A stretch of DNA of 64,000 nucleotides from Amoebophrya sp. A120 (GCA_905178155.1 CAJINV010000008.1:3105303-3169302), one strand, 5' to 3'. Positions 35,301 through 45,060 are shown, counted from the stretch's first letter. The notes: a model not told the origin generated them from the letters alone. Made by a program: numbers and translations.

Positions 35301-38300
35301 TTACATTCTCAGTTGTTACATGTTGAATTTGCGAACGAAGGCTTCGGCCCTCGTTCTCCCCGGCAACTCCCCGAGTTTGGCCGTTCACCACTAAAACGGG
35401 CGGCGTTTCGTCAAGCTCCGGTGGCGATCGGTTGAGACACTAATCGCCAGCTCCTACTTACAAGCAGGAACATAGATAGTGCGCTAAACAGTTACTCGCT
35501 CGCCTGAAGAAGCGAGCACCCGATTGAATTTGCGACGCAACTAACAAAAGCGCAAGTGGGTAGCTTCCCTACGCGTCTCCCATTTTTACAAATCCAACAT
35601 AGACTGCTACGCTGTTTCGCCCTTCGAGAATTCGCCACGCGAAGCAGCTTGGTCGTGTGGTGGCTCAGGCTAATGGTAATGGCGATTTTGCGTGGCAAAC
35701 GCAAATCACATAACAGCTGACGATGTAGCAACGCTTGCGAGTTCCATAGGAGGCACGTCGACGCGTTGCGCCGCGGAACGAAGAACATCCAGGACGCCCG
35801 ACGGCAACGGGACCAGCCGCTGGTCAAGAAACATCTCGCAGAGTTCGACGACAGCTATCCTGTGCGAAAACGTCCTCGCCCCATAGTTGTCATGCAGCAA
35901 ATCTGCATGCTCAAAATGTTTCTCATGCGGAACCCCATGAGAAAGAGAAGCATTTCCTACTCCTAGTCGACGCGTTTTGGAATTTGTAATGCTCCATTCA
36001 GCATAATAAGTAGTAGGCTAGATTTGTGATGCTGCTGAACGACCTAAACACCAGCACTACACTACGAGACCAAACTTGTCATTCGCAACAACCTAAGCCT
36101 ATTCATTGATTTGCCCAGCAGATTTTCCATCTTGACTATGGGGTGGGGATGTTTTCACTGAGGATAACAGCCTTTCAAAATACATCCCTGTTCTGATGGG
36201 CCAGGCCAAGATCTACTGGGAAAAGGAAAAATATGGCGAAGTAGAGAAACTCTTCCGCCAGAGCGCCGAGTACTGCTCTGATGACGAATCTTGGAAGCTG
36301 AACGTTTATCAAAATGAAAAGTGCCCCACCACCAGAAGACCTCCGCACAGCCTGCATTGCAAGCGCTCCAAATGACCGTAGAGCTTTCTCCCTCTCTTCT
36401 TGAGCGCAGTAAGTCGTACTCTGCAAAACGAAGATAAACAGTGCGGAATCCGCGCATCCATCAGTGCGGAGCTGGCGGCTGTACTTGAGTTGCACCATCA
36501 GAAGTGCGAAACTTTCGCGACTGGGCGTACCGTCTTCAAATCAAATCTCATTGCCCAGTGAATAAATGAGTGACTGCATGAAGAGATGAAACAAAAACGC
36601 AACGCGTTTCGTTATATAATCTAGACCGGTACTATGCAACTCAGACCTGAACCTGATTGACATCACTTACAGTGTGGTGCTATGGTGCCACAGAGACTCA
36701 CTCCCGCTACTCTGGCTTGCAAATTTGTCATGCTATAACACGCAAGAAAGCTGCGGTGGCAAGTGTTTACATTGCGAACTTTTGCAGTGCAAAAAGTTCC
36801 ACATTCTGGGAGGGGGGCGGCACCTTTATTCAAAATGATAAAGCTGCGCACGTGTTCTTCATGCAAGAGAAGTTCAAGGACAGCATACGGTACTACGAAC
36901 CTTTCGTACGCATATGCATGGCAAATCTGTCTCAATCCGGAACATGGCAGCTTGTAATGCTATTCAAGCTGGACCACGATACATAGCATCTGTGTTGTAT
37001 GAACGCCGAAAACTTGCCCACTTTCTTGTGTTCCATCTATTACAAAGTGGCGTCTTCTTGTTACGCGGGACAGTAGGCGTTGAAAAATTCTCGCAAAATG
37101 AATATCTGCAATGTGGTTTTGTTTGCATTCCAGAGCAACATCTGCGTCGTGCAAAAGATGCATGGCGTTGCTTCTGCATTTATCTCGCAATGGAATTGCA
37201 ATTATTGCAAACGGGGATGCATGACCTACAGGGTCACTTTTCCAGACCCGGACATATTTGCACTCGATAACGCAAGCACCAGGACAACCTGCTTTCTGTC
37301 ACCGCAATTATCCTGGCGAATCTGTGCGTCAGCTACGTTATGACCAGCGCAAACGAGGAGGCGGAGGAACTGATGCGCCTGGTCGAAAAAGAAGAGGAAC
37401 AAAAGGACCCGACGAAGCCGGTTTACCACCTGTGCATCATAAACCTGGTAATATCGTAAGAAAAAAGTGTCTCACTGTAACGAGTTCTGCAAGATCTATT
37501 GCGATCACTAGTCGTTCTCGTTGTTCTACATGACAAAGAAAATTTGCAACGCATGTTCAAAACACAGGAACTCGAATGAAAATGAATTCAGTATCTATGT
37601 ATACATGTGCAGCCGGTCCGGAGGACAAACACTCCTGCGTTCGCGTTCCATTTTATCATGAGTGACAAGTTTACAGCGAAACACTTTTTTCTTGCGATAG
37701 GTGATCGGCACACTGTACTGCGCCAAGGGCAATTTCGAGTTTGGTATCTCTCGGATCATCAAATCGCTGGACCCGCTGGAGCGAAAACTCGGCGTGGATA
37801 CTTGGTATAAGGGAATTGATTGTGGGGAACAAGAAAAATCTCAATCCCAGGAGCTCCTCCACTAAATTTACATGTACTTAGTTAGTATACGTAAAATAAA
37901 AAAGTGCACTCGAGGGTGCTGATTTGTCGCCACAAGTCAGGTTGATGCATTGACATTGTTGAAGAAAGTAAGGCAAAAATGCGCGAGCCACTTTCTTGTA
38001 GGCCGTCAATCCTTCTTCGGCTTCGGCTTGTGGCACAGCAGAGGATTTATAGAACACGCAATTCCAAACAGCTTGATACGTATCTACTTCTTTACAAACA
38101 GCGACCCTCGTTACCGTCCTTGTGCGATATCGAGACCAGGACGAAGCCAAAACGAAGCCAGGCGGGCAGCTTTGAAAAGCGCCCGCCTGTGTTGAAAGTT
38201 TTATTTCCGATGATGATCCTCCGAAAAGTTTCGAGGGCTCCCCGCCTTTGGGCCTCCCTCTGTTGCCTGCAAGGCGGGGCGCCCTTTGTGCCGCGTGTTC

Positions 38301-41178
38301 TGTGCCGCGCGTTCATTGGCCCCGGGCGCGTCCGTCGCGTTGTGCATGTGGAAGAGCCTGCGACGCGGCGTGCCGTCGGGCTCAATTTTTGAGCCGCATG
38401 GCAGTACAAACGCGAAAAAGCGCTGGCCGTCGCAAGGCTTTGAGTGTTTCGCATGCCAAGGGGGCGGCGCCGCCTTCGTTTTGCCTGGTGCCAGCTGGTT
38501 TCCCTGGTAAGCTCCAGCGCCTGGCGCAGTGTCTGCATGCGGGGAAGCGCCGGGCGCATGGGGGGGGCTCCCGGAAGGCGGGGCCCCGCGCGTCTCGTCC
38601 CGGGCATCGGGCGGGCTCGCGAGTGGGGCGGGTCGCGCGCCACCGGGAAAAACGAAGGGGCCCCCTCTTTTTGTAGGAAAAGCGCGCAGGCGCCGTGCCC
38701 CGGGCTGGAAGTGCACGCGCCTCCCGCTCGCATTGGCGCGCCCTGCGCGGGCCTGCTTCCGCGAGGGCCAAAATGTTGAAGGTATGCATGGCGACCGCGA
38801 GAGAGGCCATGTGCGTGGCTGCTCATTTTAGGGCCTTCTCCCCTGCCTGCTCGCTGGCCCGGGCCCCTCGATACCTTCGCCCCACCCGGGCGCCGCGGCG
38901 AAGCAACCCGGGCCCGGCCCTCCCATTGTTTGGTCTCTCTTTTGCAGAATAGGCAGTCGCCTGGCGGCAGGCACCCTCCCACCCGGCCGCCCGCAAGCCA
39001 GAGCCAGCGAGGCCTGGGAGAAAGAATTTATAGAACACGCAATTCCAAACAGCTTGATACGTATCTACTTCTATGCCCCTGAGCAGGCTTGCAGACCGGT
39101 TGACGGATGAAAACCAAATATTTCTTGCCAGAATGCAGATAAGAAATCTATCAATGGCCTGTGTCTAATTGCACAACTCCTCCTTCTGCTGACTGTTCCA
39201 CCTCGTCCCCCAGGTGGTGCGAGTATGATTTTCACCCACACCCCAGAAATTACTCTTGCATAGCATTGCGCGTGCTGATGTCCGTCTGGTCTCAGTGTGC
39301 GGAACAAGAGGAACCCCCCTTATTTTGATAGCCTTAGCCTGACCCTGATGCACTTCTTACGATTTGTATCTACACATAGTATGCCTAGAAAGGCGGAAGG
39401 GCAGCACAACTCGCATGATACACTCGCCGCGGTGCGGAATTTCAGATCTGCGTTGTTTAAAGCAAAAACCGGATCGCGTCTGTGCAGAAAATGCGCGACC
39501 GATGACATGAGATGATCAACAACCAACACGACTCTGTACTGATTTTAAATATTCTGCTCTGCTACGCGCTCATCACAAAACAGAAAAATACTGTGAACAG
39601 GCAACTGAATAAAGGAGTAGAAGGGGGGGCAGTTTGTGGTGTACTTTCAACCGAAAGAACACAAGGAAGTCCGGGTGTTTGATTTGTAAACTTTTTCTAC
39701 TTCAGGTACTACGCTAAGCGATGTTTCTATCCAAGAAAAAACTGTCACAGCATGCTTATGCACACTTTTGCTGGTTATTTTGGCTGTGATTCAGCAACAC
39801 AAGTGAATTCGGGCCTGGATCAAAACTACCTACGTAGACACAAAATCTGTAATGCCAATGCGCACATGATCATGATCTTGTTTCTCAAGGGAAAATAAAA
39901 ACGCATGAACCTGCGCTCCCCCTCCCCAGCTTCTCCCGCATGACAGAGCTTGTCCGTCTTGGTGGTCTTACGGCGTAAACTGTAACTTCTGTGGCACTTT
40001 TTTCACGGCATAGCTCCCTCGCGCTGGGAGAGACCTTGTCGAAGAACATGATTCTGCTGAAAGACGAGGCGTTTGAAGACATTTTGACCTTTTTCGACTC
40101 CGTCGCGAGCTATGCATTGTAAATATATATGTAGTCCGGGTGCAGGAGCCCCCGGTCGAGAAAGATGTAAACTTGTGATGCGGAAAATTCGAAAACACGC
40201 AAAAACAAAATCTTGTGGTGCACAGTGAGCTAAAGATGGACGATTTGGTTTCCAAAAGATAGCACTTCTTTTGCAGATGACTGAAAGTGGACATGGAGAA
40301 CTGAAGCCTCCGCAGAGTGAATTTGTCATGCGCTGTGGGCATTCGTTCCTTCAGAAGCTTTAAGCTTCCCACAAAGAAACTGCACTACTTACAAGTGTCT
40401 GCCTTCTTGCTCCGGAGGACCCAGACATTTTTGCAGTTGAGACGAGCGCGGGGAAACACATAAACGCCAGTCTGAACCATATTGAGAGGAAAAATCCCCC
40501 CTCCCCATATCGAAACGGTATGTTTCCGAAAATTTGTCTTGCTGATTTGAGACCCCAAATCAAGTCTGTCTTGCAAGAAGACAACGCCGCAGGCTCTGCC
40601 GCACTATGCAGGCGGTTTGTCATGCTGTTGGGCCTACAGCATAGACGTTTCTCATGCTAAGCGCCTAGGCCAAAAGCTCTCTACTCAGGCTTGGCAGGAG
40701 CCTGCAGTCCTCGCCAGCAAGACAGATCTGATTTGAGTACGCAAATCCAGCATCAGAAACTTCGTTTTGATATGGGGAGGGGGGATTTTTCCTTTTGATG
40801 AACCACCTTGACCGAGATGACAAGACCAAAACCGTTGCGATATCCTGAGTAAAAACGTACCCACACCAGAGTTGTAATGCAAATCTGCATGCTGAAAATG
40901 TTTCTCATGCGGAGCCCCATGGGAAGCATTCTCCAATCGTGTTTTGCAATTTGTCATGCTCCAATCAGCATGGTATGCTAGATCTGTGATGCTGCTGAGC
41001 TAGCTCAAACAGCACTACACTACGAATCCAAATTTGTCATGCAAAACAGCCAAAGCTTGTGGATTTGTCTAGCCGATTCCCCAACTTGACTATGGTGTGG
41101 GTACGTTTTTACTCAGGATATGCGAGGGAAGCCCGACTGCTAAAGAAATTTTTTCTGAAAATCAGTCAAGATTTTTGA
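32318..41178 (+). CDS. IFT70: IFT70 / TTC30 (DYF-1, fleer): intraflagellar transport B-complex TPR protein
   Basis: Superhelical TPR protein of the IFT-B core, needed for anterograde transport and flagellum assembly. Exons: 32318-32349, 32518-32642, 32977-33033, 33303-33813, 34099-34480, 34789-34872, 35197-35280, 35754-35855, 36172-36306, 36846-36912, 37275-37451, 37705-37804, 39706-39727, 40018-40110, 40448-40479, 40806-40840, 41126-41178 (TGA). They total 2,091 nt, 697 codons including stop; animal TTC30 is about 665 residues. Recognisable blocks in order: LLAYCYYHIQDF (about residue 84), LVEAFNLKAAIEYQ, VTLHNLALI, CKYNYFDLAADILAENA, EFLDALI, YIPVLMGQAKIYW (about 464), WKLNVAHVFFMQEKF, AIILANLCVSYVMT, EEAEELMR, VYHLCIINLVIGTLYCAKGN, FGISRIIKSL, DTWYYAKRCF and a C-terminal EARLLKKFFLKI. 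The N-terminus is about 25-30 residues longer than in animals. Introns 1 and 12 are GT-AG; the other 14 are introners. Expected in a parasite with a flagellated dispersal stage. Confidence 0.97.
32350..32517 (+). other. IFT70 intron 1, ordinary GT-AG
   Basis: Donor GTGAGT, acceptor ACTCAAG. No inverted termini or duplication. It keeps the frame from the ATG exon into the second exon (...DWKCFRILD...). Confidence 0.75.
32643..32971. mobile_element. IFT70 intron 2: introner (TIR family B)
   Basis: Perfect duplication GGTGT (32638-32642, 32972-32976). Ends AAAGGAAAAATCACCCCTCC and inverse. Excision gives GELTKTVYSHI. A GT-AG junction exists because the duplication begins GGT. Confidence 0.95.
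33034..33297. mobile_element. IFT70 intron 3: introner (TIR family A)
   Basis: Perfect duplication GTACA. Ends CAAATGCAAAAACGTCTGGG and inverse. In-frame removal allows GT...TA but not GT...AG; the strict GT-AG version would shift the frame by one base. Confidence 0.95.
33814..34093. mobile_element. IFT70 intron 4: introner (TIR family A)
   Basis: Duplication GGTCC/GGGCC. TATGCATCGCAAATATG against inverse CATATTTGCATTTGATA. Restores LKQYGPALKQL. GT-AG is possible (GTCCTATG...TTTGATAG). Confidence 0.95.
34481..34783. mobile_element. IFT70 intron 5: introner (TIR family A)
   Basis: Duplication TGCTA/TGCTG. Inverted termini with GCAAATATGTCTG. Restores NLLLLYCKYNYF, a conserved block. No GT-AG option. 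Confidence 0.95.
34873..35191. mobile_element. IFT70 intron 6: introner, TIR not clear
   Basis: Duplication CTCAG/CACAG. Begins TATGG and ends CTATA, as other introners do, but the arms pair only weakly. Restores YKYLNPQEFEFLDAL. GT-AG would need one extra base and break the frame. Confidence 0.85.
35281..35748. mobile_element. IFT70 intron 7: introner (own TIR family)
   Basis: Duplication GGAAG/GGAGG. 5' TATGGAGTTTTCACAGCG and 3' CGCTTGCGAGTTCCATA are inverse relatives. Restores EELSGKHVDALRRGTK. GT-AG possible because the duplication ends AGG. Confidence 0.87.
35856..36166. mobile_element. IFT70 intron 8: introner (TIR family C)
   Basis: Perfect duplication ACAGC. TATCCTGTGCGAAAACGTCC with its inverse at the 3' end. 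Restores EFDDSLSKYIPVLMGQAK. None of the permitted junctions is GT-AG. Confidence 0.95.
36307..36840. mobile_element. IFT70 intron 9: introner (TIR family J)
   Basis: TATCAAAATGAAAAGTGCCC against an inverse end in CATTTTG phase with indels. Weak duplication ACGTT/AAGCT. Element-plus-5 removal restores WKLNVAHVFFMQ exactly as in the family. Confidence 0.9.
36913..37269. mobile_element. IFT70 intron 10: introner (TIR family A)
   Basis: Perfect duplication ACGCA. Restores YEPFVRKHQDNLLSVTAII. All six junctions compatible with the protein are non-GT-AG, making this one of the cleanest test cases. Confidence 0.96.
37452..37699. mobile_element. IFT70 intron 11: introner (TIR family G)
   Basis: Duplication GGTAA/GGTGA. 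AAGAAAAAAGTGTCTCACTG and inverse. Restores IINLVIGTLYCAKG. GT-AG possible (GTAATATC...GCGATAG). Confidence 0.94.
37805..39705 (+). other. IFT70 intron 12, ordinary GT-AG, 1.9 kb, with GC-rich insert
   Basis: Donor GTATAAG, acceptor CTACTTCAG, joining DTW to YYAKRCF. It contains a GC-rich block with none of the introner hallmarks, described separately. Minus-strand open frames inside it (up to 296 codons) are composition artefacts. Confidence 0.9.
38045..39072. mobile_element. GC-rich insertion bounded by an exact 47-bp direct repeat
   Basis: Positions 38,045-38,091 and 39,026-39,072 are identical for 47 bases (starting ATTTATAGAACACGCAATTC). Between them lies 934 bp of very GC-rich, non-coding DNA of the same texture as the right part of the window. 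No terminal inverted repeats seen. It is either an insertion with a very long target duplication or a product of break repair by templated copying. Confidence 0.75.
39728..40012. mobile_element. IFT70 intron 13: introner (TIR family G)
   Basis: TATCCAAGAAAAAACTGTC against inverse CACTTTTTTCACGGCATA. Diverged duplication GTTTC/GCTCC. Restores AKRCFLALGETLSKNM, matching the family across the junction. The upstream exon is only 22 nt. Confidence 0.9.
40111..40442. mobile_element. IFT70 intron 14: introner (TIR family A)
   Basis: Perfect duplication CGAGC. 5' TATGCATTGTAAATATATAT, 3' inverse ending CAGTTGAGA. Joins ...FFDSVAS to AGKHINA. No GT-AG option. Confidence 0.93.
40480..40800. mobile_element. 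IFT70 intron 15: introner (TIR family B)
   Basis: Perfect duplication AACCA. AGGAAAAATCCCCCCTCCCC and inverse; 3' terminus GATG. Joins ...INASLNH to LDRDDKTK. No GT-AG option. Confidence 0.94.
40841..41120. mobile_element. IFT70 intron 16: introner (TIR family C)
   Basis: Perfect duplication TGCGA. TATCCTGAGTAAAAACGTAC and its exact inverse at the 3' end. Joins ...TKTVA to REARLLKKFF. No GT-AG option. Confidence 0.95.
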
Positions 41179-43950
41179 CCTCAACATGGGTCGAAGCATG
41201 TCTTCTTTCCGTACTTGAGTGCGTTTTTGCACGGATACATCTGGACGCATGATCCGCCCAGTGCAGGTAGTACTTCAGTAGATCGAAACAGTGAGGAGTT
41301 TCAACACCGAGCAGCTCATCTTTCTCAATCTAAAACTACGTCATCTCCGGTTTTGTTTTCAGAGCGAAAGACTTTCGAGGCGATGCGCCTTTTGTGAAAA
41401 TACTCTTCACAAATTATAATACAGTGGCCGAACTTCTGCTGCAAGATCTGAGTCGTGCATTCGAAGGGGAATGCGAATATTCGAGACTGTGAGTGTCACA
41501 TCAGACTCTGAGGAAAACGAAACCGGACAAAATAAGCAATATGCTTCCGCCGGATAAGCTTCCTTGCACCGAAAGTAGCTGAAGGTAGCCATGTCATTAT
41601 GATTATGACTCTCATTTATAGCACTTACTCTTTCTCTTGCTCACAAGGCAACATAAACCCTCGTGGTGAGTGAGCACTGCGCTGGCTGAGGACTCACTGG
41701 CGCGACTAGGATGGCCTGAGATATTCTCGTCCTCGCGAAATGGACTCAGGTGTACGACAAGACGCAGCGGCTCCAGTCAAAAAACATGATGAAGAGGAAG
41801 TTGGCTGAATATAAAAAAGAACCAAAAATACTTAATAAAAAAGTGTGTGTGCGACTGCTCTCGCACCAGCGCGCGCCAGCTCAATGCCTGCGAAACCGTC
41901 TCCGGCGCTCTGCGGGCCCGGGTCGTCGTCGTTGTTACATTTTAGCGCATATACACGTCGGCGAAAGCGAGTCGGCGCCCTCGTTTTGCTTCTCGGCCTC
42001 GGAATGACACGGATCCGCCCGCCTCCGCGACCGGTTTGTATTTCTTTTGTGCGCCCGTGCATAAAGGCTTCTGGTTGTTCTGCGCCCACCAGATAACGTA
42101 GTGGATAGTCTTTTCGATGAATAGATTAGCCACTACGTAGGACATCATCCGCCAGCAATCCGTCCTACGGTCACTAGTCCTGACTCGGAACGAATTGCGT
42201 CAGTGCGCCATATCAGAAGCCTCCTGACCGTGGCATCGGTTCCGGCGCCACTTTTCGTCAAGTGGCAGCGAGCCCATCTGTCGGGCACACGACACACACG
42301 ACTGCCCTTCCCTGCTGTACTTGCACGAAGAGCGGACCCATCCAAAGGCCCGCTGAGGAGTCGGCCCGTTGCTGTTGCGTGAGCGAGGGTCCCTGGCGCG
42401 GATTCCCGCCAGGCGACGGATTAAGTAATCTTCCCTGCTTTTGCCCACCGTAGATGAACTACGTAGCGCTCGCCAAAAACTATGCCGCTGTGGCTCAGCA
42501 TTGGTAGATCTGAGAACAGAGCCCAAGCGTCAACATCGTTTCAGGCCCACGCCACCTTTGAGACCAAGGCGGAGGGGGCGGCGCTAGAAGTCTAACCAAT
42601 AGAGTTTTGACAGTTTTGATACTTTGGCGCTGAAGCCATGGATTGCACAGATGTTCAAAACGCGGCAAACTCCTTGCGCCGGAGATTTCTGCTATTTCAA
42701 CAAGGCTGCACTCGTCGTGGACTTCGCGAAGAACACCGCGCACGCAGGATTAGCGCGGGGCTTAGTTTGTGAGTGCGGTATTAATCAAAGCGCTTTTGTT
42801 CGTCTGCTGCTCCGCGGCTAGTTTATTGCTTATGCTTTATCTAGTTAGAAAGAGTAATATCATGACGCAGGAATGGCGTGAGTTGTTGGTCTTCGATTAT
42901 ATTCAACAAAAAAGTGGAAGAACGTATTGAGTTCACGAGCGTTCATCTATTCTGGTGGCAGCGGGTTTTTCGCCCTGCGAATACAGCCAGAAAAACGACC
43001 ATAAATTTTGATGTGGCTTGGGCTGGTTCTTTGCGATTTTTTTCAAAAATTGCCCGCAGCCTTGATTGTGCAGGCACGTCGCACCGAACTCGAATCGTGC
43101 CGCCATTCTATCAAAAAAGTATGTGAGGACGCAGAAAAGCAGGCAAAACCGGTGCCCAGCGTCGGGGGCGCGAAGTGTTTTACATTCTGGGTTCCAACGT
43201 AGGGGCACCGAAGAAAAAGCCGTGTAATGAAAAGCGGCGAACTGGCCAAATTGGGATCATGCTGACCCACCTCTAAAGGCCGCAAAAGCGGCCACCTCCA
43301 ACGTCGGCCATTTCAATTTGGGCAGCAGGAGGGTAGCGTCAGCAGCATCTGTCGAGCTCGAAACTAATATTTTCAGATAATCAGCTCACCATAGTGAGCT
43401 TGCTCACACAAAGTGTGAGCATCAATGATCAACTCAACAGATAAAGACCAAAGACTTTTTTATGTAAAGCAAAGAAAGGCCCACTGAAAATGAAAATCGA
43501 AAGCCAGCCCGCACACTACTTCGCCGATTTTGAGCTCCCATTCTGGCGGGCGAGGATCTGTACGCTAATGGATGTTGAAGCAGGACTCCGCTCTTGTATG
43601 TCCCAAAGTCGCGAGATGTTGAAACAGGTCTGAACTGGGGGAAGCGAGCGTCAAAGCTGTTGGCCTTGAGCTAACGGGCTCATGCCCTCTCAGCCCTGGC
43701 TCGGTGGGCAGGCGGGGACGCGAGTCCCCGTATCGGTTTCGGAGACTTCAGGCCCTGAAGCCTTCAGGAGAAGCCTGCTAGCCTTCGCTCCAGATCTTAC
43801 TTCAGGCCTTACGAGACGGCCCCGGAGCCAGCCGCAGCCCTCCGCATGCGATTCAAAATGCCCCGTGGTGGAAGGGTGCGGAGAGTCAGGCGCGATGGCT
43901 CTACTCCTACTTTGGCAGCAGGCTAAAACCTTGCCGCTCGGGCTCGTTAA
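41179..43950. other. IFT70 3' flank and non-coding stretch
   Basis: No exon I can support. Short open frames (such as 41,750-42,007 and 42,624-42,821) show no family features. A small hairpin with arms ACGTAGTGG/CCACTACGT sits at about 42,096-42,140. GC content rises from about 41.8 kb. Confidence 0.5.
43384..43420. repeat. Two adjacent perfect hairpins
   Basis: GCTCAC-CATA-GTGAGC (43,384-43,399) followed two bases later by GCTCACAC-AAA-GTGTGAGC (43,402-43,420). The stems share GCTCAC. No neighbouring gene is identified. Confidence 0.7.
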
Positions 43951-45060
43951 TCTAAACGAAAACAACTAAAAGAGAAACTAAATGGAAAAAAAGGGGAAAA
44001 AAAACAAAATTTTACCTGAAAACTGAACGAAAAGTGACACGCAGTCAGACACGCACTCAGACAAAATTTTATACGGAAAACTCAAGGAAAAGTAACACGC
44101 AGTCAGACACGCACTCAGACACGCAGTGCGTGTGTGACTGCGTGTCACTGCGTGTCTCAGAATACCGTCGTAAAACAGACACGCAGGCACTGCGTGTCAG
44201 AGCATATGCTTGGGGAAGAAGAGGAGTTTTGATGGATTTTCTTTCTATGTATCTATAGAAAGGTATTCTGAGACACGCAGTCATTGCGTGTCTGTTTTAC
44301 AAGAACGGTATTCTGAGACACGCAGTGCGAAACTGCGTGTCTCCAGAATACCTTCGTAAAACAGAGACGCGGTCAGACACGCAGCCACTGCGTGTCTCAG
44401 AATATCGTTGTAAAACGTCGCGAAGAAGATCTCCTTCTATCTTCCCTCGACGTTATGATGAGACACGCAGTGACTGCGTGTCTGTTTTACAACGGACTTC
44501 CGGAGACAAACTGCGCATCCCAGAATTTCGTCGTGGAACGGACTGCGTGTCTGGTGCGTATCTGACTGCGTGTCTGATTGAGTGTCAAAAACACATCTCG
44601 TTGCGTGTCTGACTGCGTGTCTGAAAGCTGTGAGAAAATTGCCCAAATGAACTCCCCAAGAGGAGAGAACCTCTCCCAAAAAAGAGGGCTTCCCAAAGAA
44701 AAAGCCTTTTGCTGTACTTTGGTACCTCCAAGTTACAGAGAAAGGCTCTGGCGTATGCTTTGTGGCAGAAAGTATACAACCAAGGCCTCTTTCTCTGGGC
44801 CCTCGCATTTGCGTCTGGCCGCCAACTGATGCCATTTTCGGCAAGTTCTAACTGGGAACTTGCCAAATTTGTAGCTGTTCTGTGTTTCTTGTGGAATTTT
44901 TCGGGGCGAAGAGAGACACTCCGAAAGCGCCGCTCGCGATAGCAGCCTGGCGCTTCATGGCCATGGTCGTGGGCATTTAGGCAGCGTTTTCAGAGCCACC
45001 CTTTTGCTAGGCCAACTTCACTCCGACAATCTGGCGGGCGAGGATCTGTGCGCTAATGGG
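43541..45060. repeat. Dispersed repeat pair (about 30 bp)
   Basis: TCTGGCGGGCGAGGATCTGT followed by (A/G)CGCTAATGG occurs at about 43,543 and again at about 45,031, same strand, bracketing the palindromic satellite region. Only these two copies were noticed. Confidence 0.6.
44030..44640. repeat. Palindromic satellite based on ACACGCAGT / ACTGCGTGT
   Basis: About 600 bp dense in CAGTCAGACACGCACTCAGA-like words and their complements GACTGCGTGTCT, often as head-to-head palindromes separated by AGAATACCGTCGTAAAACAG-like spacers. Copies are degenerate and on both strands. No coding sense. Confidence 0.8.

Noticed and set aside
38092-38982. 296-codon minus-strand frame in the IFT70 intron insert
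   Set aside because: Open frames on both strands due to GC-rich composition; Arg/Pro/Ala/Gly-rich product and no domain.
1-41178. Bacterial operon or frameshifted pseudogene reading of the broken frames
   Set aside because: Frames are interrupted exactly at TIR/TSD elements and rejoin in frame; IFT70 is an exclusively eukaryotic flagellar protein.
42480-42560. Possible tRNA (GGCTCAG...TTGGTAG resembles a D-arm)
   Set aside because: No matching T-arm (GGTTCGAAT-type), anticodon stem or acceptor pairing could be built.
43950-44640. CRISPR-like array
   Set aside because: Units are irregular, self-complementary and on both strands; spacers are repeated rather than unique, and the context is eukaryotic.
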